From positions 75,109-139,108 of the forward strand of contig DATFWL010000390.1 in NCBI GenBank assembly GCA_035259385.1: DNA of 64,000 nt. Reading direction: 5' to 3'. The position numbers were made by a program, and so were the translations under genes. The stretch is from QHWK01 sp035259385 (lineage in GTDB: Bacteria > Acidobacteriota > Vicinamibacteria > Vicinamibacterales > CAVVIG01). Below, piece after piece: positions 50,701 through 58,077 of the stretch (positions within the stretch are counted from its first letter, which is position 1; each line of letters begins with the position of its first letter). The notes under the pieces were generated by a model, which saw only the letters and a list, made by a program, of their open reading frames with translations, was not told the origin of the DNA and did not search any database.

Positions 50701-53284
50701 CATCGACATGCGCGATCGCGCGCCCGTTCCGCTGGCGACTCGCGCCGTCATCAACGGAGCCACCGTGGACGTGACCAACAGCACGTTGCTGCCGCCGGGC
50801 ACGACGGTGCTTGCGTTCCGGTTCAAGGACTCACTCGGCAACGTCGGCGTGAGCGTGTCGAGCGTGACGGTGACCGCGCGGATCGCGGACGCGCCGACGA
50901 TCGTCGACGCCACCACGCTCGGCGGCGCCCGGCTGAAGGCGCTCCAGAATCCAGACGGCGGCTGGTCGTTCCAGGTCGGCAGCGGCGCGTGCGGCGGCCC
51001 GTTTGGCACGTGCACCAATACGATCGGTACGACGGCCCTCGGCCTGCTCGCCGCCTACGCGCGCTCCGGCGACCCGACGCTGCTGACCGCGGCCCGGGCG
51101 GCCGGCGATCTGCTGGTGACCCGCGCGACTGATGCGCTGGCCCTGCCGGTTCCGCCGTTGCCGGTGAGCCGCGACATCGAGTTCCTGGTCGGCCTCTCGA
51201 GGCTGACGGCGGCGACAGACCCGGCCGGTTCGCAGACCTATGCCAGCGCGGCGAAGGCGTGGTTCCAGGCGACCGTGAGCCAGTTCCCGAACGCCGCCGA
51301 TCAGATCGACAGCTATCTCGCCCGGCGCGACGCGCAGGGACTGCGGACCCTCGCCGCGTGGGATTCCGCGTCATACATCCGCGCGGCAAAGGCGGTGGGC
51401 CTGATCGATCGCGCCCTCGCCGCGGCGGCGCGCATTCGCGATCTCGAGCCGGCCTGGAGGGACGAGAACGTCGCGCATCGGTTCGACAAATGCGAGAGTC
51501 CGGGCGGCTGCGGTCCGGCCGACAACCGGCTGTCGTACGACCACACGATCCTCGGCGAAGGCTCGCTGCTGTGGGCGATTCACGACCTGCCTGGGTTTGA
51601 CGTACAGATCGCCTCGTACCGCAACTTCCTCACGACCCATCAGGATGTCGCCGGCTCGTGGGATCTCGGCGATCTGCAGATCACCTCGTTCGTCGTGATG
51701 GGGCTGGCGGCGGTCGGCGGCCCGGTGGCGGACGCGGCGATCGTGTCGGCGGCGAACTACTTCCTCGCACACCAGTTCGCGCCAGGCGGGTGGCCCGCCG
51801 ACGGAACCGCGACGACGCCCGATGCGGAATACGACGAGGTGGACGGCGAGGTCGTGCGCGCGCTCGCGACGCTGTTCAGCACGCAGGCCGGCGCAGACGT
51901 GTCGGTGGTGCCGTCGCAGCTCTCGACGGTCACCTTCGCCAGCGTCATGTCGCCCGGCATGACGACCGTCGTCGCCGTCGATCAGTCGACCATCCCCGGC
52001 ATCGCCGGCGGCTACGAGATCGTCGACGCGCTGACGTATCAGGTGACGACGACGGCCGCGATCGCCGGCGACGTCACCGTCTGCTTCAGCGTGCCGTCGA
52101 TCAGCGACCCCGTCGTCTTCGCCGCGCTGCGCATCCTTCACGGTGAGCACGGCGTGCTGGTCGACCGCACGATTCTGCCGCCGGATCAGCTGGCGCCGAG
52201 CTTCCCGCTCCGGCGCATCTGCGCGCGCACTTCGTCGTTGAGCCCGTTCGTCATCGCCAAGGCGCTGGCGGATGCGGTCGCGCCCGTCGTCACCGTGCCC
52301 GCCGATGCAATCGTGTCGGCGACCGGTCCGCTCGGCGCGGTGTACAACTATTCGGCCTCGGCGCTCGACCAGGGCGACGGCGCGCTCGTGCCGGCGTGCG
52401 ATCCGACGAGCGGCGCGACGTTCCCACTCGGAACAACCACGGTGCGGTGCAGCGCGACGAACGCGCGCGGCAACACGGGGTCGGCGTCGTTCACTGTTAC
52501 GGTCCTTGACGATCGGCCGCCGGTGCTGACGGTGCCGTCCGGCGCCCAGCTGTCAGCGGTCAGTCACCTCGGTGCCATTTACAGCTACGTTGCGTCGGCG
52601 ACCGATCAGGTGGACGGCGCAGTCGCGGTCACCTGCGCGCCGGCGAGCGGCTCGACCTTCCCGATGGGGACGACGACGGTCCAGTGCATCGCAGCCGACG
52701 CGCATGGCAACGCAGCGTCGGCGTCGTTCACGGTGACCGTGCGCGACAGCACGCCGCCAGTGGTCGTCCTGCCAGGAGATATCACGCGCGATGCCTCGAG
52801 CCCGCAACGGATCTTCTACACCGCGATGGCATTCGATGCGGTCGATGGACCCGTTCCCGTGGCGTGCGTCCCGCCGAGCCTGGCCCAGTTCCCAATCGGG
52901 TCCACGGTGGTCGTGTGCAGAGCGGCTGACGGCGCCGGCAACGTCGGAGCCGCGTCGTTCGTGGTCACGGTCAACGCCCCGCCGGTCGCCTACGACGCGC
53001 GCTACAAGTGGAGCGCCACGGCCGCGACGTCGGGCGTGCTGAACGCCAGCGATCCGAACGGCGACACCCTCAGGTTTGCCGTCGTGACCAATGGGTCGAG
53101 GGGAAGCTTTATCGTCGATCCGCGCACTGGAGCATTTACATACACACCGCGACGCGGGAAGGCCGTCGGCTCCGACGTCATGACGTTCAGGGTATTCGAC
53201 GGCCGGGTGTGGTCGAACATCGCAACGGTCGGAATCACGTTCACCGGCGTCGTCAAGACGACGAATCAGAGCGGACCACAGTAG
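44744..53284 (+). CDS. Giant exported multi-domain Ig-repeat protein (2846 residues)
   Basis: Start ATG 44744 (MSKGLASFVLVVGQ...) gives a signal peptide ending ANAQ; the frame opens 21 codons earlier. Order: an N-terminal all-beta plus helical region (about 30-745); five Ig/MBG-type repeats of 75-77 residues (47009-48155) with a sixth copy at 50105-50335; a domain of unknown fold (about 1150-1600); two Ig-like domains with GVQFVLDGVNLGAED (49540-50100); an HYR domain (about 50335-50580); an alpha/alpha-toroid, prenyltransferase-like region (50890-51900, QNPDGGWSFQVG); three HYR domains (52276-52977); and a cadherin-like C-terminus (PPVAYDARYKW...). No LPxTG, T9SS tail or other anchor is seen. 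Probably a secreted or surface adhesin-like protein that may bind polysaccharide. Unbroken over 8.5 kb. Confidence 0.88.
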   Translation: MSKGLASFVLVVGQALLATAANAQTLATVHLTPGWATFGQALPQGAATSGLRVGTFSTQTDVKNRWPDGSIRFAVVSLFVPAEGNFAIEPDTGAAGAFTPTIPAASVTFTIAGVAFTATQPSSPVPDRWLSGPLVYEGRSVVAPVSALTGLAHPFLRVNFDTRVYSDAQARVDVSVENVLDQIGASTVTYGVTMTVNGAPVFTKTAVDHYYLTRWRKTFTLPGTALSAVTPDLVPFNNAKALPPYLPLVADFVNTIGVNYDLLQSGAVGQDMSQPGVRGELAPYPDWTARYLVHKAPAQRAFVLANGDLSGSWPIHVREAGAVTGVGPERLISLDQRPSVWFDERAQAGGWDFVKGLPLPIREYTGVQPANGQTALVPDNAHQPSLAFVPYLLTGDRYYAEEMAFWADYAMMRTDPGDGVRGSAGILESNELRGWGWALRNIADAAAYYPDGSPVKAYLVQKLLSNLQYLESFANAQISPSNPFQILFINRRPDGGQYISLWEQSYLAHAIDRANQHGFAGALTVRDAIAKFHLALFTSEPDYPRAQAGAYLIAVGPAKTSSPALLDSFYPSMAQIWAATRGQERPFAGFYGPEARMNLMYGVQNQWAGAQNAYDYLWPFVGTAPTFCKPTDGAPPLADLPDLSCRSGWALALPSTALTPVPARIVSPVPGSDLTSTTETFSWDAGVGVTSYQLTIGTMPGGNDIYSGPVTAAQSAVVSGLPATGEVVWARLASNIGGSWQSVDYQFFSVYLAKKTPALIWLAPADISYGTPLGGAQLNASADVPGSYVYTPPAGTVPGVGSQTLSVTFTPTDAVLYSTATASVTLIVTKAAPTITWNPPSAINAGTPLGPAQLNATASVPGTFVYSPAAGTILGVGPSWPLSATFTPADSTTYAVTTTTVSLGVLKATPTVAWPVPVDITYPAPLGAAQLNASASVAGAFVYTPPPGTVLPAAGRQTLSVTFTPADAATYTTATKTVPLNVARATPAITWNNPANVTLPATLSPKQLNATASVPGTFVYSPDLGTVLTAGARTLSVTFTPSDPSYATVTKTVTITAVKPTPSITWPVPANITSGTPLGSAQLNASASVPGTFVYAPAAGAVLPVGPAQKLTATFTPTDTATFNGASATVPITVTAAPGAPPPTPVKIGTSIGGTFSDATGHSGQSHLVFAPQAGVWWLFTLSSAHDSVNDHTVQAYSSSGPDLATATWTARGASPHLANAGGATNAVFAGGRSLGVALRTIPGVGDFVHLFASAAFDGQVSSNGHIRAQLTATSITWDTWNNPGSPNAASEWNGPAGTGASGLATDSSWGTAVGISTGGFIHHFGVTMDQEVDCSVGRSTNADTAATWTNGFGTNALGTSPPNTTAVVDKTMTFQCKQLAFAPLASDVMLAVYSDGGVAQPNITNLRFQRSGIGASAGRWTNVAAGGGNGSVFSTSVQINQNDWTLVPVTTTKIYAFRRNNANGTSVAGASYDAVGNTWTALTPAPPGFGANQAMKPPTAGTAISGGLFGATDGTSVWLFAINSDLANTILFTKFDGGAWTPWTAVPGTNAGAHTRNFIAGYPNVGSNQIGLIWTETGGTSYDVYTTSLLLGGGGSAPPGTATVTAPANGATLSGATTVTATATPGGGSVAGVQFVLDGVNLGAEDTTSPYSIPWDTRTVANGTHFLAAIVRDTNGGLGPSPTITVTTSNDFAPPAVAVTSPSGGAAFAAGAQVTVSADASDDIGVVGVQFLLDGSPLGAESTAVPYTITWDTTGVARGVHVLTARARDAFGNLTTSAAVSVTIRLQPTITWPAPAAIAYGTALGATQLNATTTVSGTFVYTPAAGTTLLAGTQTLSVTFTPADATLVLPATATVTIAVTDTAPPTLTTPANTVLEATSPIGAAFFYVATASDPIDGALPVNCSPASGSTFAFPATTTVTCTAVDANGNSKSASFTVTVQDTTPPAVIAPPPIFVPATEIGGARANVTGSAGSQALTSFLSSATAIDMRDRAPVPLATRAVINGATVDVTNSTLLPPGTTVLAFRFKDSLGNVGVSVSSVTVTARIADAPTIVDATTLGGARLKALQNPDGGWSFQVGSGACGGPFGTCTNTIGTTALGLLAAYARSGDPTLLTAARAAGDLLVTRATDALALPVPPLPVSRDIEFLVGLSRLTAATDPAGSQTYASAAKAWFQATVSQFPNAADQIDSYLARRDAQGLRTLAAWDSASYIRAAKAVGLIDRALAAAARIRDLEPAWRDENVAHRFDKCESPGGCGPADNRLSYDHTILGEGSLLWAIHDLPGFDVQIASYRNFLTTHQDVAGSWDLGDLQITSFVVMGLAAVGGPVADAAIVSAANYFLAHQFAPGGWPADGTATTPDAEYDEVDGEVVRALATLFSTQAGADVSVVPSQLSTVTFASVMSPGMTTVVAVDQSTIPGIAGGYEIVDALTYQVTTTAAIAGDVTVCFSVPSISDPVVFAALRILHGEHGVLVDRTILPPDQLAPSFPLRRICARTSSLSPFVIAKALADAVAPVVTVPADAIVSATGPLGAVYNYSASALDQGDGALVPACDPTSGATFPLGTTTVRCSATNARGNTGSASFTVTVLDDRPPVLTVPSGAQLSAVSHLGAIYSYVASATDQVDGAVAVTCAPASGSTFPMGTTTVQCIAADAHGNAASASFTVTVRDSTPPVVVLPGDITRDASSPQRIFYTAMAFDAVDGPVPVACVPPSLAQFPIGSTVVVCRAADGAGNVGAASFVVTVNAPPVAYDARYKWSATAATSGVLNASDPNGDTLRFAVVTNGSRGSFIVDPRTGAFTYTPRRGKAVGSDVMTFRVFDGRVWSNIATVGITFTGVVKTTNQSGPQ
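47009..48154 (+). repeat. Five tandem MBG-type Ig repeats within the giant gene
   Basis: Units start at 47009, 47237, 47468, 47699 and 47924 (228, 231, 231, 225 and about 231 bases). Each reads TPxITWxxPA-x3-GTPLGxAQLNASASVPGTFVYxPAAGTVL-xxGxQTLSVTFTPxDxATY, so the unit is a 75-77-residue Ig-like fold. A displaced sixth copy lies at 50105-50335. The protein repeat is strong while codon use varies, so the copies are old and held by selection for structure. Confidence 0.85.
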
Positions 53285-53306
53285 GCTGGGTGGGCGCGGC
53301 TCGCGG

Positions 53307-53705
53307 TTACGCGCGGCGCTTCTGCAGCAGGCCGCGCGTGACGCTCACGACCTCGTCGATCCAGATCGGCTTGAACACCAGCTCGGCGTCGAGATCCTGC
53401 ATCTCCTGCATCGCCGAATCCGCGATGCACGAATCACCGGTGATGATCGCGACGGGAATGTGGCGATGCGCTTCGTTGGCGCGCAGCCGGTAGAGGAAGC
53501 CAATCCCGTTCACGAACGGCATCCGTAGATCGAGCAGAATCGCGTCCGGCCGGACATCGTCCAGCTCCTGAAGGCCGGTGAGCGGCGACTGCGCCACGCG
53601 TACGTCGAAACCCTCGAGTGCCAGCGCTTTCGAGAAGGTATGCAGCACCGTCTCGTCGTCGTCGACGATCAGGATCCGGGCGGCGGTGGCGGTGGCGGGA
53701 GCCAT
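53307..53705 (-). CDS. Single-domain response regulator (CheY-like)
   Basis: A 132-residue receiver domain, start ATG 53705 (MAPATATAARILIVDDD). The phosphorylation pocket is present: DDD (metal), LLDLRMP with the phosphoacceptor Asp (about residue 60), IITGDS (Thr/Ser switch) and VFKPIW (Lys). There is no output domain. It lies on the opposite strand from the histidine kinase 630 bases away, convergent with the giant gene; whether that kinase is its partner is unproven. Confidence 0.85.
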   Translation of the reverse strand: MAPATATAARILIVDDDETVLHTFSKALALEGFDVRVAQSPLTGLQELDDVRPDAILLDLRMPFVNGIGFLYRLRANEAHRHIPVAIITGDSCIADSAMQEMQDLDAELVFKPIWIDEVVSVTRGLLQKRRA

Positions 53706-53862
53706 CAGAACAGTTGTACTCCATTTTCCCGGGCGCAAGGAAAGTACCCGGAGAAAATGCGCAACGCTGCATGGATCCGCATCACTCCCGTGTTCCATGC
53801 CGCGACGCGGACTGCGGCAACCGTTTGAGTTGTGTAATGCCGATTACGCCTACGTCGTTCGT

Positions 53863-54093
53863 TTAGTCAAGGCGCCGGCGGACGTAGGCGTCGTGTTGTA
53901 AGCGCATCATCAAGCCGGCACGGGCCAGCGCGTCGAGCACTGCGTCGCACTGCGCAGCATCCAACCCGCTGATCTCCATGGCTCTCGGGACGCTGACCTC
54001 GTCTCCGGGCACCATCGTCAGAAGGAACGCCTGCAGCTTGTCCAGGCCTGCATCGAGGACGAGTGAGCGTTGAACGGTGGGTCGTGTCTTCAT
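53863..54093 (-). CDS. Small helical (winged-helix-like) protein
   Basis: A 76-residue frame, start ATG 54093 (MKTRPTVQRSLVLD). Sequence LDKLQAFLLTMVPGDEVSVPRAMEISGLDAAQCDAVLDALARAGLM, then a basic end. The helix-turn-helix pattern (one helix, SVPRAMEISGLD turn, recognition-like helix and wing LMMRLQHDAYVRR) suits a small DNA-binding regulator or antitoxin-like protein. No family recognised. It is divergent from the histidine kinase gene and upstream of the response regulator gene on the same strand. Confidence 0.5.
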   Translation of the reverse strand: MKTRPTVQRSLVLDAGLDKLQAFLLTMVPGDEVSVPRAMEISGLDAAQCDAVLDALARAGLMMRLQHDAYVRRRLD

Positions 54094-54223
54094 GTATGTC
54101 GCTCGCTCGATCTGTCCGCAAGCCACGTACCGCTCGACAGTATCCGCCGATCGCGAGATCAGCTCGTGCGCGCGTCACCATTCGTGACGCTGCGGGAAAA
54201 ATCTACGTAGAGGTTGAATCCTT

Positions 54224-54277
54224 TATATGCATGACGGCGGAGTTGGAGAGTATATGCATGACGGCGGAGTTGGAGAG
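54224..54277 (+). repeat. 27-bp perfect tandem duplication
   Basis: The 27-base unit TATATGCATGACGGCGGAGT...(GGAGAG) occurs twice head to tail, 54224-54250 and 54251-54277, without a mismatch. It contains a palindromic TATATGCATG core. It lies in the 240 bases between the small helical gene and the histidine kinase, 57 bases upstream of the chosen kinase start. Confidence 0.9.
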
Positions 54278-54333
54278 CTCAACTGCCGGAGGTCGAGTCC
54301 CCAACTCGTGCGTTGCGCTACGATCAGAGTGGA

Positions 54334-55803
54334 GTGACGACGCGCCGGGCCATCCAGATCGCAGCGCTGACGATGCTCGTCGCGATCGCCGCCGGCGCGA
54401 TCGTCGGCACCTGGAACATCCTGCGAGTACATGCCGCCGCAGACCGCGTGGCTCGCGCCAGCGAGGTGAAGTCGCGGCTCGCCGAACTGCAGCAGCACCT
54501 CGCCGACGCCGAGACGGGACAGCGTGGATTCCTGCTCACCGGCGAGGAGCTATATCTTTGGCCATATCACGAGGCACTCGCGCAGATCGCGTCGACTCTC
54601 GATCGCATCCAGTCGCTGAGCGACCCGGGCGGGACCACCGGTCGTGGACTGCCCCATCTGCGGTACCTCGTCGCGATCAAGTTGCAGGAACTCGAACGCA
54701 CGGTCGGCGTCCGGCGCACGCAGGGCGGCGACGCGGCGCGCGCGATCGTGCTCACGGATGTGGGCCGGGAGGAGATGGCGGCCATCCGCTCGGATCTCCA
54801 GACGCTGACGGCCGAGCAGGAGAAGGTCGTCGAGGCGGAAGCGTTCGCGTCGAGGCGCAGCGAGCGGGTGGCGATTCTCTCCGAGATCGCGACCGCCATT
54901 GCCAGCGTGCTGCTCCTCGCCTTCGGCGTGCATCGATCGAATCGGCTGCTCGCCGCGCAGGAAGCGCGCGAACGGATGACGCGGGAACTGCTCGAGGCGA
55001 CCGAGGATGCGGCGCGCGCGCGTGCGGAGCTGCTCGAACGCGAGCGCGAGTTGAATCGAGTGAAGGACCAGTTCCTCGCGACCTTGTCCCACGAGCTCCG
55101 GACGCCGATGAACGCGGTGCTCGGCTGGGTGCGGATGCTGCGCAGCGGTGTCGTGGAACAGCATCGCGTGCAGGACGCGCTGCAGGCGGTCGAGCGGAAC
55201 GCGACCATACAGCACCGGATGATCGAGGATCTGCTCGATCTCTCGCGCGTGGTGGCGGGAAAGTTCCGCCTCGAGCTCACCGAGGTGAATCCCGCAGAAA
55301 TCGCCGAGGCGGCGCTCTCGGCAGTGCAGCCTGCCGCCGCCACGAAGGGCATTCAGCTCGACGTGGCGCTCGACGACGATTTGCCGCGCCTGCACGCCGA
55401 CCCGCGGCGTCTCCAGCAGGTGATCTGGAATCTCCTGGCGAACGCGATCAAGTTCACCGGTCCGGGAGGCCATGTGCGGCTGGACGTGCGGCGTTCGGAT
55501 CGCGACGTGATCGTCGAGGTGCATGACGACGGGGCGGGTATCTCGCGGGAGTCGCTGCCGCACGTCTGGGAGCGGTTCCACCAGGCGGACGGCGCCTCGC
55601 AGGGCGGCAGCGACGCCGGACTGGGCCTCGGTCTCGCCATCGTCCGCCATATTGTCGAGTTGCACGGCGGGACGGCGATGGCGGAGAGCCCCGGGCGAGG
55701 AGGCGGCTCGACGTTCCGGATTGTCCTGCCGGCGGCCGACGCCGAGGCTGGGGCATCACGGCCGCGGCAGCGGCGGAGCGGTCGCGGCGCGTCGAGTTCG
55801 TAG
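54334..55803 (+). CDS. CHASE3-containing sensor histidine kinase
   Basis: Start chosen at GTG 54334; a TTG at 54313 would add 7 residues. 489 residues. A membrane helix at the N-terminus (IAALTMLVAIAAGAIVGTW), a CHASE3-type extracytoplasmic domain (ADAETGQRGFLLTGEELYLWPY), a second helix (IATAIASVLLLAFGVHRS), then a coiled coil. Kinase core: H box LSHELRTPMNAVLGW with the phospho-His, N box QVIWNLLANAIKFTG, G boxes VHDDGAGIS and DAGLGLGLAIV. No receiver domain. CHASE3 senses small extracellular molecules; which is unknown. The gene runs towards TadA, 73 bases away. Confidence 0.9.
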   Translation: MTTRRAIQIAALTMLVAIAAGAIVGTWNILRVHAAADRVARASEVKSRLAELQQHLADAETGQRGFLLTGEELYLWPYHEALAQIASTLDRIQSLSDPGGTTGRGLPHLRYLVAIKLQELERTVGVRRTQGGDAARAIVLTDVGREEMAAIRSDLQTLTAEQEKVVEAEAFASRRSERVAILSEIATAIASVLLLAFGVHRSNRLLAAQEARERMTRELLEATEDAARARAELLERERELNRVKDQFLATLSHELRTPMNAVLGWVRMLRSGVVEQHRVQDALQAVERNATIQHRMIEDLLDLSRVVAGKFRLELTEVNPAEIAEAALSAVQPAAATKGIQLDVALDDDLPRLHADPRRLQQVIWNLLANAIKFTGPGGHVRLDVRRSDRDVIVEVHDDGAGISRESLPHVWERFHQADGASQGGSDAGLGLGLAIVRHIVELHGGTAMAESPGRGGGSTFRIVLPAADAEAGASRPRQRRSGRGASSS

Positions 55804-55875
55804 CCTGGTGCGCGGCACGGAGTGTGTACGAGCCTGGCAGACGCCACTCGGTTGCGCAAAGACCATGCGAGGCAG

Positions 55876-56373
55876 ATGGGCCACGACGAGTTGATGGCGG
55901 CGGCGCTCGACGAAGCGCGCACCGCGCGCGATGCCGGCGAGGTGCCGATCGGCGCCGTCGTGGCGATCGACGGCGTGATCGTCGGCCGCGGCTTCAACCA
56001 GCCGATTTCGTCGGGCGATCCAACGGCGCATGCCGAGATCGTCGCCATCCGCGCGGCCGCGCGCGCGGTCGGCAACTATCGTCTCACCGGCGCGATCCTG
56101 TGCGCGACCATCGAGCCGTGCCTGATGTGCGTCGGCGCGCTGGTGCACGCGCGCATCGGCACGCTGGTGTTCGGCGCGGCGGAGCCGAAGTCTGGCGCGG
56201 TGAGCTCGACGGTCCGCGGCGGGGAGCTGCCCGGCCACAATCACCGGTTCGAGATCGTCGGCGGCGTCCGCGAAGCGGAGTGCCGCGCGCTGCTGCAGGC
56301 GTTCTTCAGCGAGCGCCGCATCGCCGCGCGCGCGTCAGCGGCCGGCGGTGAGGGTGGCGACGGTGCGTTATAA
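55876..56373 (+). CDS. tadA: tRNA adenosine(34) deaminase
   Basis: A 165-residue enzyme that changes A34 to inosine in the wobble position of tRNA-Arg(ACG). The cytidine/deoxycytidylate deaminase zinc site is complete: TAHAEI (His and catalytic Glu) and EPCLMCVGA (two Cys ligands); ARIGTLVFGAAEPKSGA follows as in TadA. The start ATG 55876 is used; the frame is open upstream to 55822. The C-terminal tail (ASAAGGEGGDGAL) is low complexity. It stands 56 bases upstream of the tRNA-Ser gene. Confidence 0.93.
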   Translation: MGHDELMAAALDEARTARDAGEVPIGAVVAIDGVIVGRGFNQPISSGDPTAHAEIVAIRAAARAVGNYRLTGAILCATIEPCLMCVGALVHARIGTLVFGAAEPKSGAVSSTVRGGELPGHNHRFEIVGGVREAECRALLQAFFSERRIAARASAAGGEGGDGAL

Positions 56374-56429
56374 TGCAGGATCTGTCTCGCGCACGACCGG
56401 CCCGCCGTCAGGGCCTGCTTACCTCCGAC

Positions 56430-56520
56430 GGAGAGGTACCGAAGTGGTCGTAACGGGGGCGCCTCGAAAGCGTCTTGTCGGGTAACCGGCACGTGGGTTC
56501 GAATCCCACCCTCTCCGCCA
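56430..56520 (+). tRNA. tRNA-Ser (CGA)
   Basis: A 91-base tRNA with a class II variable arm and an encoded CCA end. Acceptor stem GGAGAGG pairs with CCTCTCC, the TPSI arm reads GTGGG-TTCGAAT-CCCAC. The anticodon stem GGCGC/GCGTC holds loop CTCGAAA, anticodon CGA at 56465-56467, which reads UCG codons. The long variable region and the D-arm are normal for serine. Confidence 0.95.
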
Positions 56521-56691
56521 AATCCGACCTTTTGTTTTCAGTCATTTAGCAAGGCGTAGTGGGTTCTCGCGGGCCGGAGCGGCAATGCGTCGAATCGGAG
56601 CCGAATTCCGTTTTGACTCGCTTCGAAAAACAGGCGTGTTTGGCCGAGCAGCTCAGCTAAAACCTCCATGTCCTTGGTCTCACGCCCGACC

Positions 56692-57378
56692 TCACCGGCC
56701 AAACGCCCACGCGACCATCAATGGAAACTCTTCTCGCCACATCGCGTCGCCGTGGCCCGCAATCCTCTCACGCATCACGACGTCCGCAGCTGCATCGCGC
56801 AACGCCATCGCCCACCGAGTGGCGTTGTCGAGGAAAAACGGTTCCAGCGTGCCGGCCACCAGATACGTGCGTGGCAACGGAGTCGGCAGCACATCAGGCG
56901 GCCGATACCCCGCGCCGGGCGAGGCCGAGAAGATCGCGCCGTACAGGTGAGGATGTCGAAGCCCGATGGCCAGCGCGAGCTCGCCACCCGCCGAAACACC
57001 AAACACCGCCGTGCGCCGGGCGGGTAGACTCACGCCGAAACGCGACCGCACCCACGCACCGACGTCCTCGACGAAAAACCTCTCGTGTGCGGCAAACCGT
57101 TGCGGATCGAAACCCGGCGAATACTCGTGCAGCCGCCCAGTCTCGTCGGCGACGCGGTGCGCACCGACGATCATGGTCGACGGCGCGTCCGCGGCTTCAA
57201 GAAACCTACCCCACTGCGAGATCATCTGACCGTCACCAGCGAACACGATCGCCTTCGGCGGATCGGGCGGAACGTAAACGGTGACCTGGCGACCACCGTC
57301 GTAGCCGAAAACCTCGGTGACAAGTTCACCCGCGATCGGGTCGATCCGCGGCGGTTCTGGCGACGAGAATTCGTTCAC
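56692..57378 (-). CDS. Esterase of the alpha/beta-hydrolase (esterase D/enterochelin-esterase) type
   Basis: A 228-residue soluble hydrolase. Nucleophile elbow GVSAGGELA (Ser of GxSxG), an N-terminal Tyr/Pro stretch (VTVYVPPDPPKAIVFAGDGQ) and a C-terminal GHGDAMWREEFP with the likely catalytic His. The lid and extra motifs match the esterase-D/Fes type, which acts on acetyl or siderophore esters. No signal peptide. Next to the remnants at 57402-59045 and not part of any clear operon. Confidence 0.78.
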   Translation of the reverse strand: MNEFSSPEPPRIDPIAGELVTEVFGYDGGRQVTVYVPPDPPKAIVFAGDGQMISQWGRFLEAADAPSTMIVGAHRVADETGRLHEYSPGFDPQRFAAHERFFVEDVGAWVRSRFGVSLPARRTAVFGVSAGGELALAIGLRHPHLYGAIFSASPGAGYRPPDVLPTPLPRTYLVAGTLEPFFLDNATRWAMALRDAAADVVMRERIAGHGDAMWREEFPLMVAWAFGR

Positions 57379-57401
57379 GTGTTCACTCCGCGGCGGCGCC
57401 G

Positions 57402-57577
57402 ATGATCCTCGCGCAATTGGGCCGAGCGCAAGAGGCGAAAACCGAGACTGCTGAAGCGCTCCGACTCGATTCCACCGTTACCGTGTCGGGAACGGCGAAA
57501 TCAGTGGCCGCGTTCAAGCGCGCGGACCATGAGCATTTCGTTAGGGCGTTGGCGTCCGACGGCGTCCGCAGATCACC
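57402..57577 (+). pseudogene. C-terminal remnant of a TPR/adenylate-cyclase-type protein
   Basis: About 58 codons read ILAQLGRAQEAKTETAEALRLDSTVTVSGTAKSV, then FKRADHEHFVRALASDGVR. This is the usual end of TPR-tailed cyclase or kinase proteins (QLGR.EEA...LR.DPS.T...., FK...D..H....L...G). No start or upstream domain exists, as the esterase gene begins at 57378 on the other strand. It is only a broken tail. The last codons of the frame (to 57647) are not homologous-looking. Confidence 0.6.
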
Positions 57578-57651
57578 CGCACGCCTTCGCCGGCAGTCTG
57601 ACGTGCCGCCGGTTTCGAGATCCAGCTGCGTGAGATTGCGTTCGTGACGGT

Positions 57652-58077
57652 TCAACGGAGTCGCCGGAGTTCGAGGATCGGCGCGTCCAACGCCTGGGCG
57701 GCTCGCACCGGATCGAAGTACTCGCGAAGAAACGCAATCTTCCCGGTTTCAGCCCGCAGAAAGACGATGTAGGTCTGACGATAGGTGCGTCGCGTCGCCT
57801 TGATGATCCCTTCAGCTTTGACTTCGGCGACCGCGCGCGCGGGGTCGGTAAGCGCCTCGATTGTCAGATCGAAGTATCGGAAATGCGCGACGGACTCCAC
57901 GAACCATCCGGCATGACGCACAACCGCGTCGCGGCCCGACAAGCATGTGGGATGGCCGAGTACCGCCGCAAACGGTAACTCCCAGACAATTTCGGGCGCA
58001 AGCAGGCCTTGCCAGGTCATTGGATCGTCAACGAGCGTCTCGACGTGTTGGCGCAGAAGTTCAGTCGCGATTGTCAT
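57652..58077 (-). CDS. SnoaL-like (NTF2-fold) protein
   Basis: A 141-residue protein with an NTF2/SnoaL-like fold: HVETLVDDPMTWQGLLAPEIVWELPF at the start, GRDAVVRHAGWFVESVAHFRYFDLTIEAL in the middle, and RQTYIVFLRAETGKIAFLREYFDPVRAAQAL at the end. Such proteins are small cavity-bearing hydrolases, isomerases or binding proteins; the role is unknown. It lies downstream of the MarR remnant on the same strand and was probably regulated by it. Confidence 0.8.
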   Translation of the reverse strand: MTIATELLRQHVETLVDDPMTWQGLLAPEIVWELPFAAVLGHPTCLSGRDAVVRHAGWFVESVAHFRYFDLTIEALTDPARAVAEVKAEGIIKATRRTYRQTYIVFLRAETGKIAFLREYFDPVRAAQALDAPILELRRLR

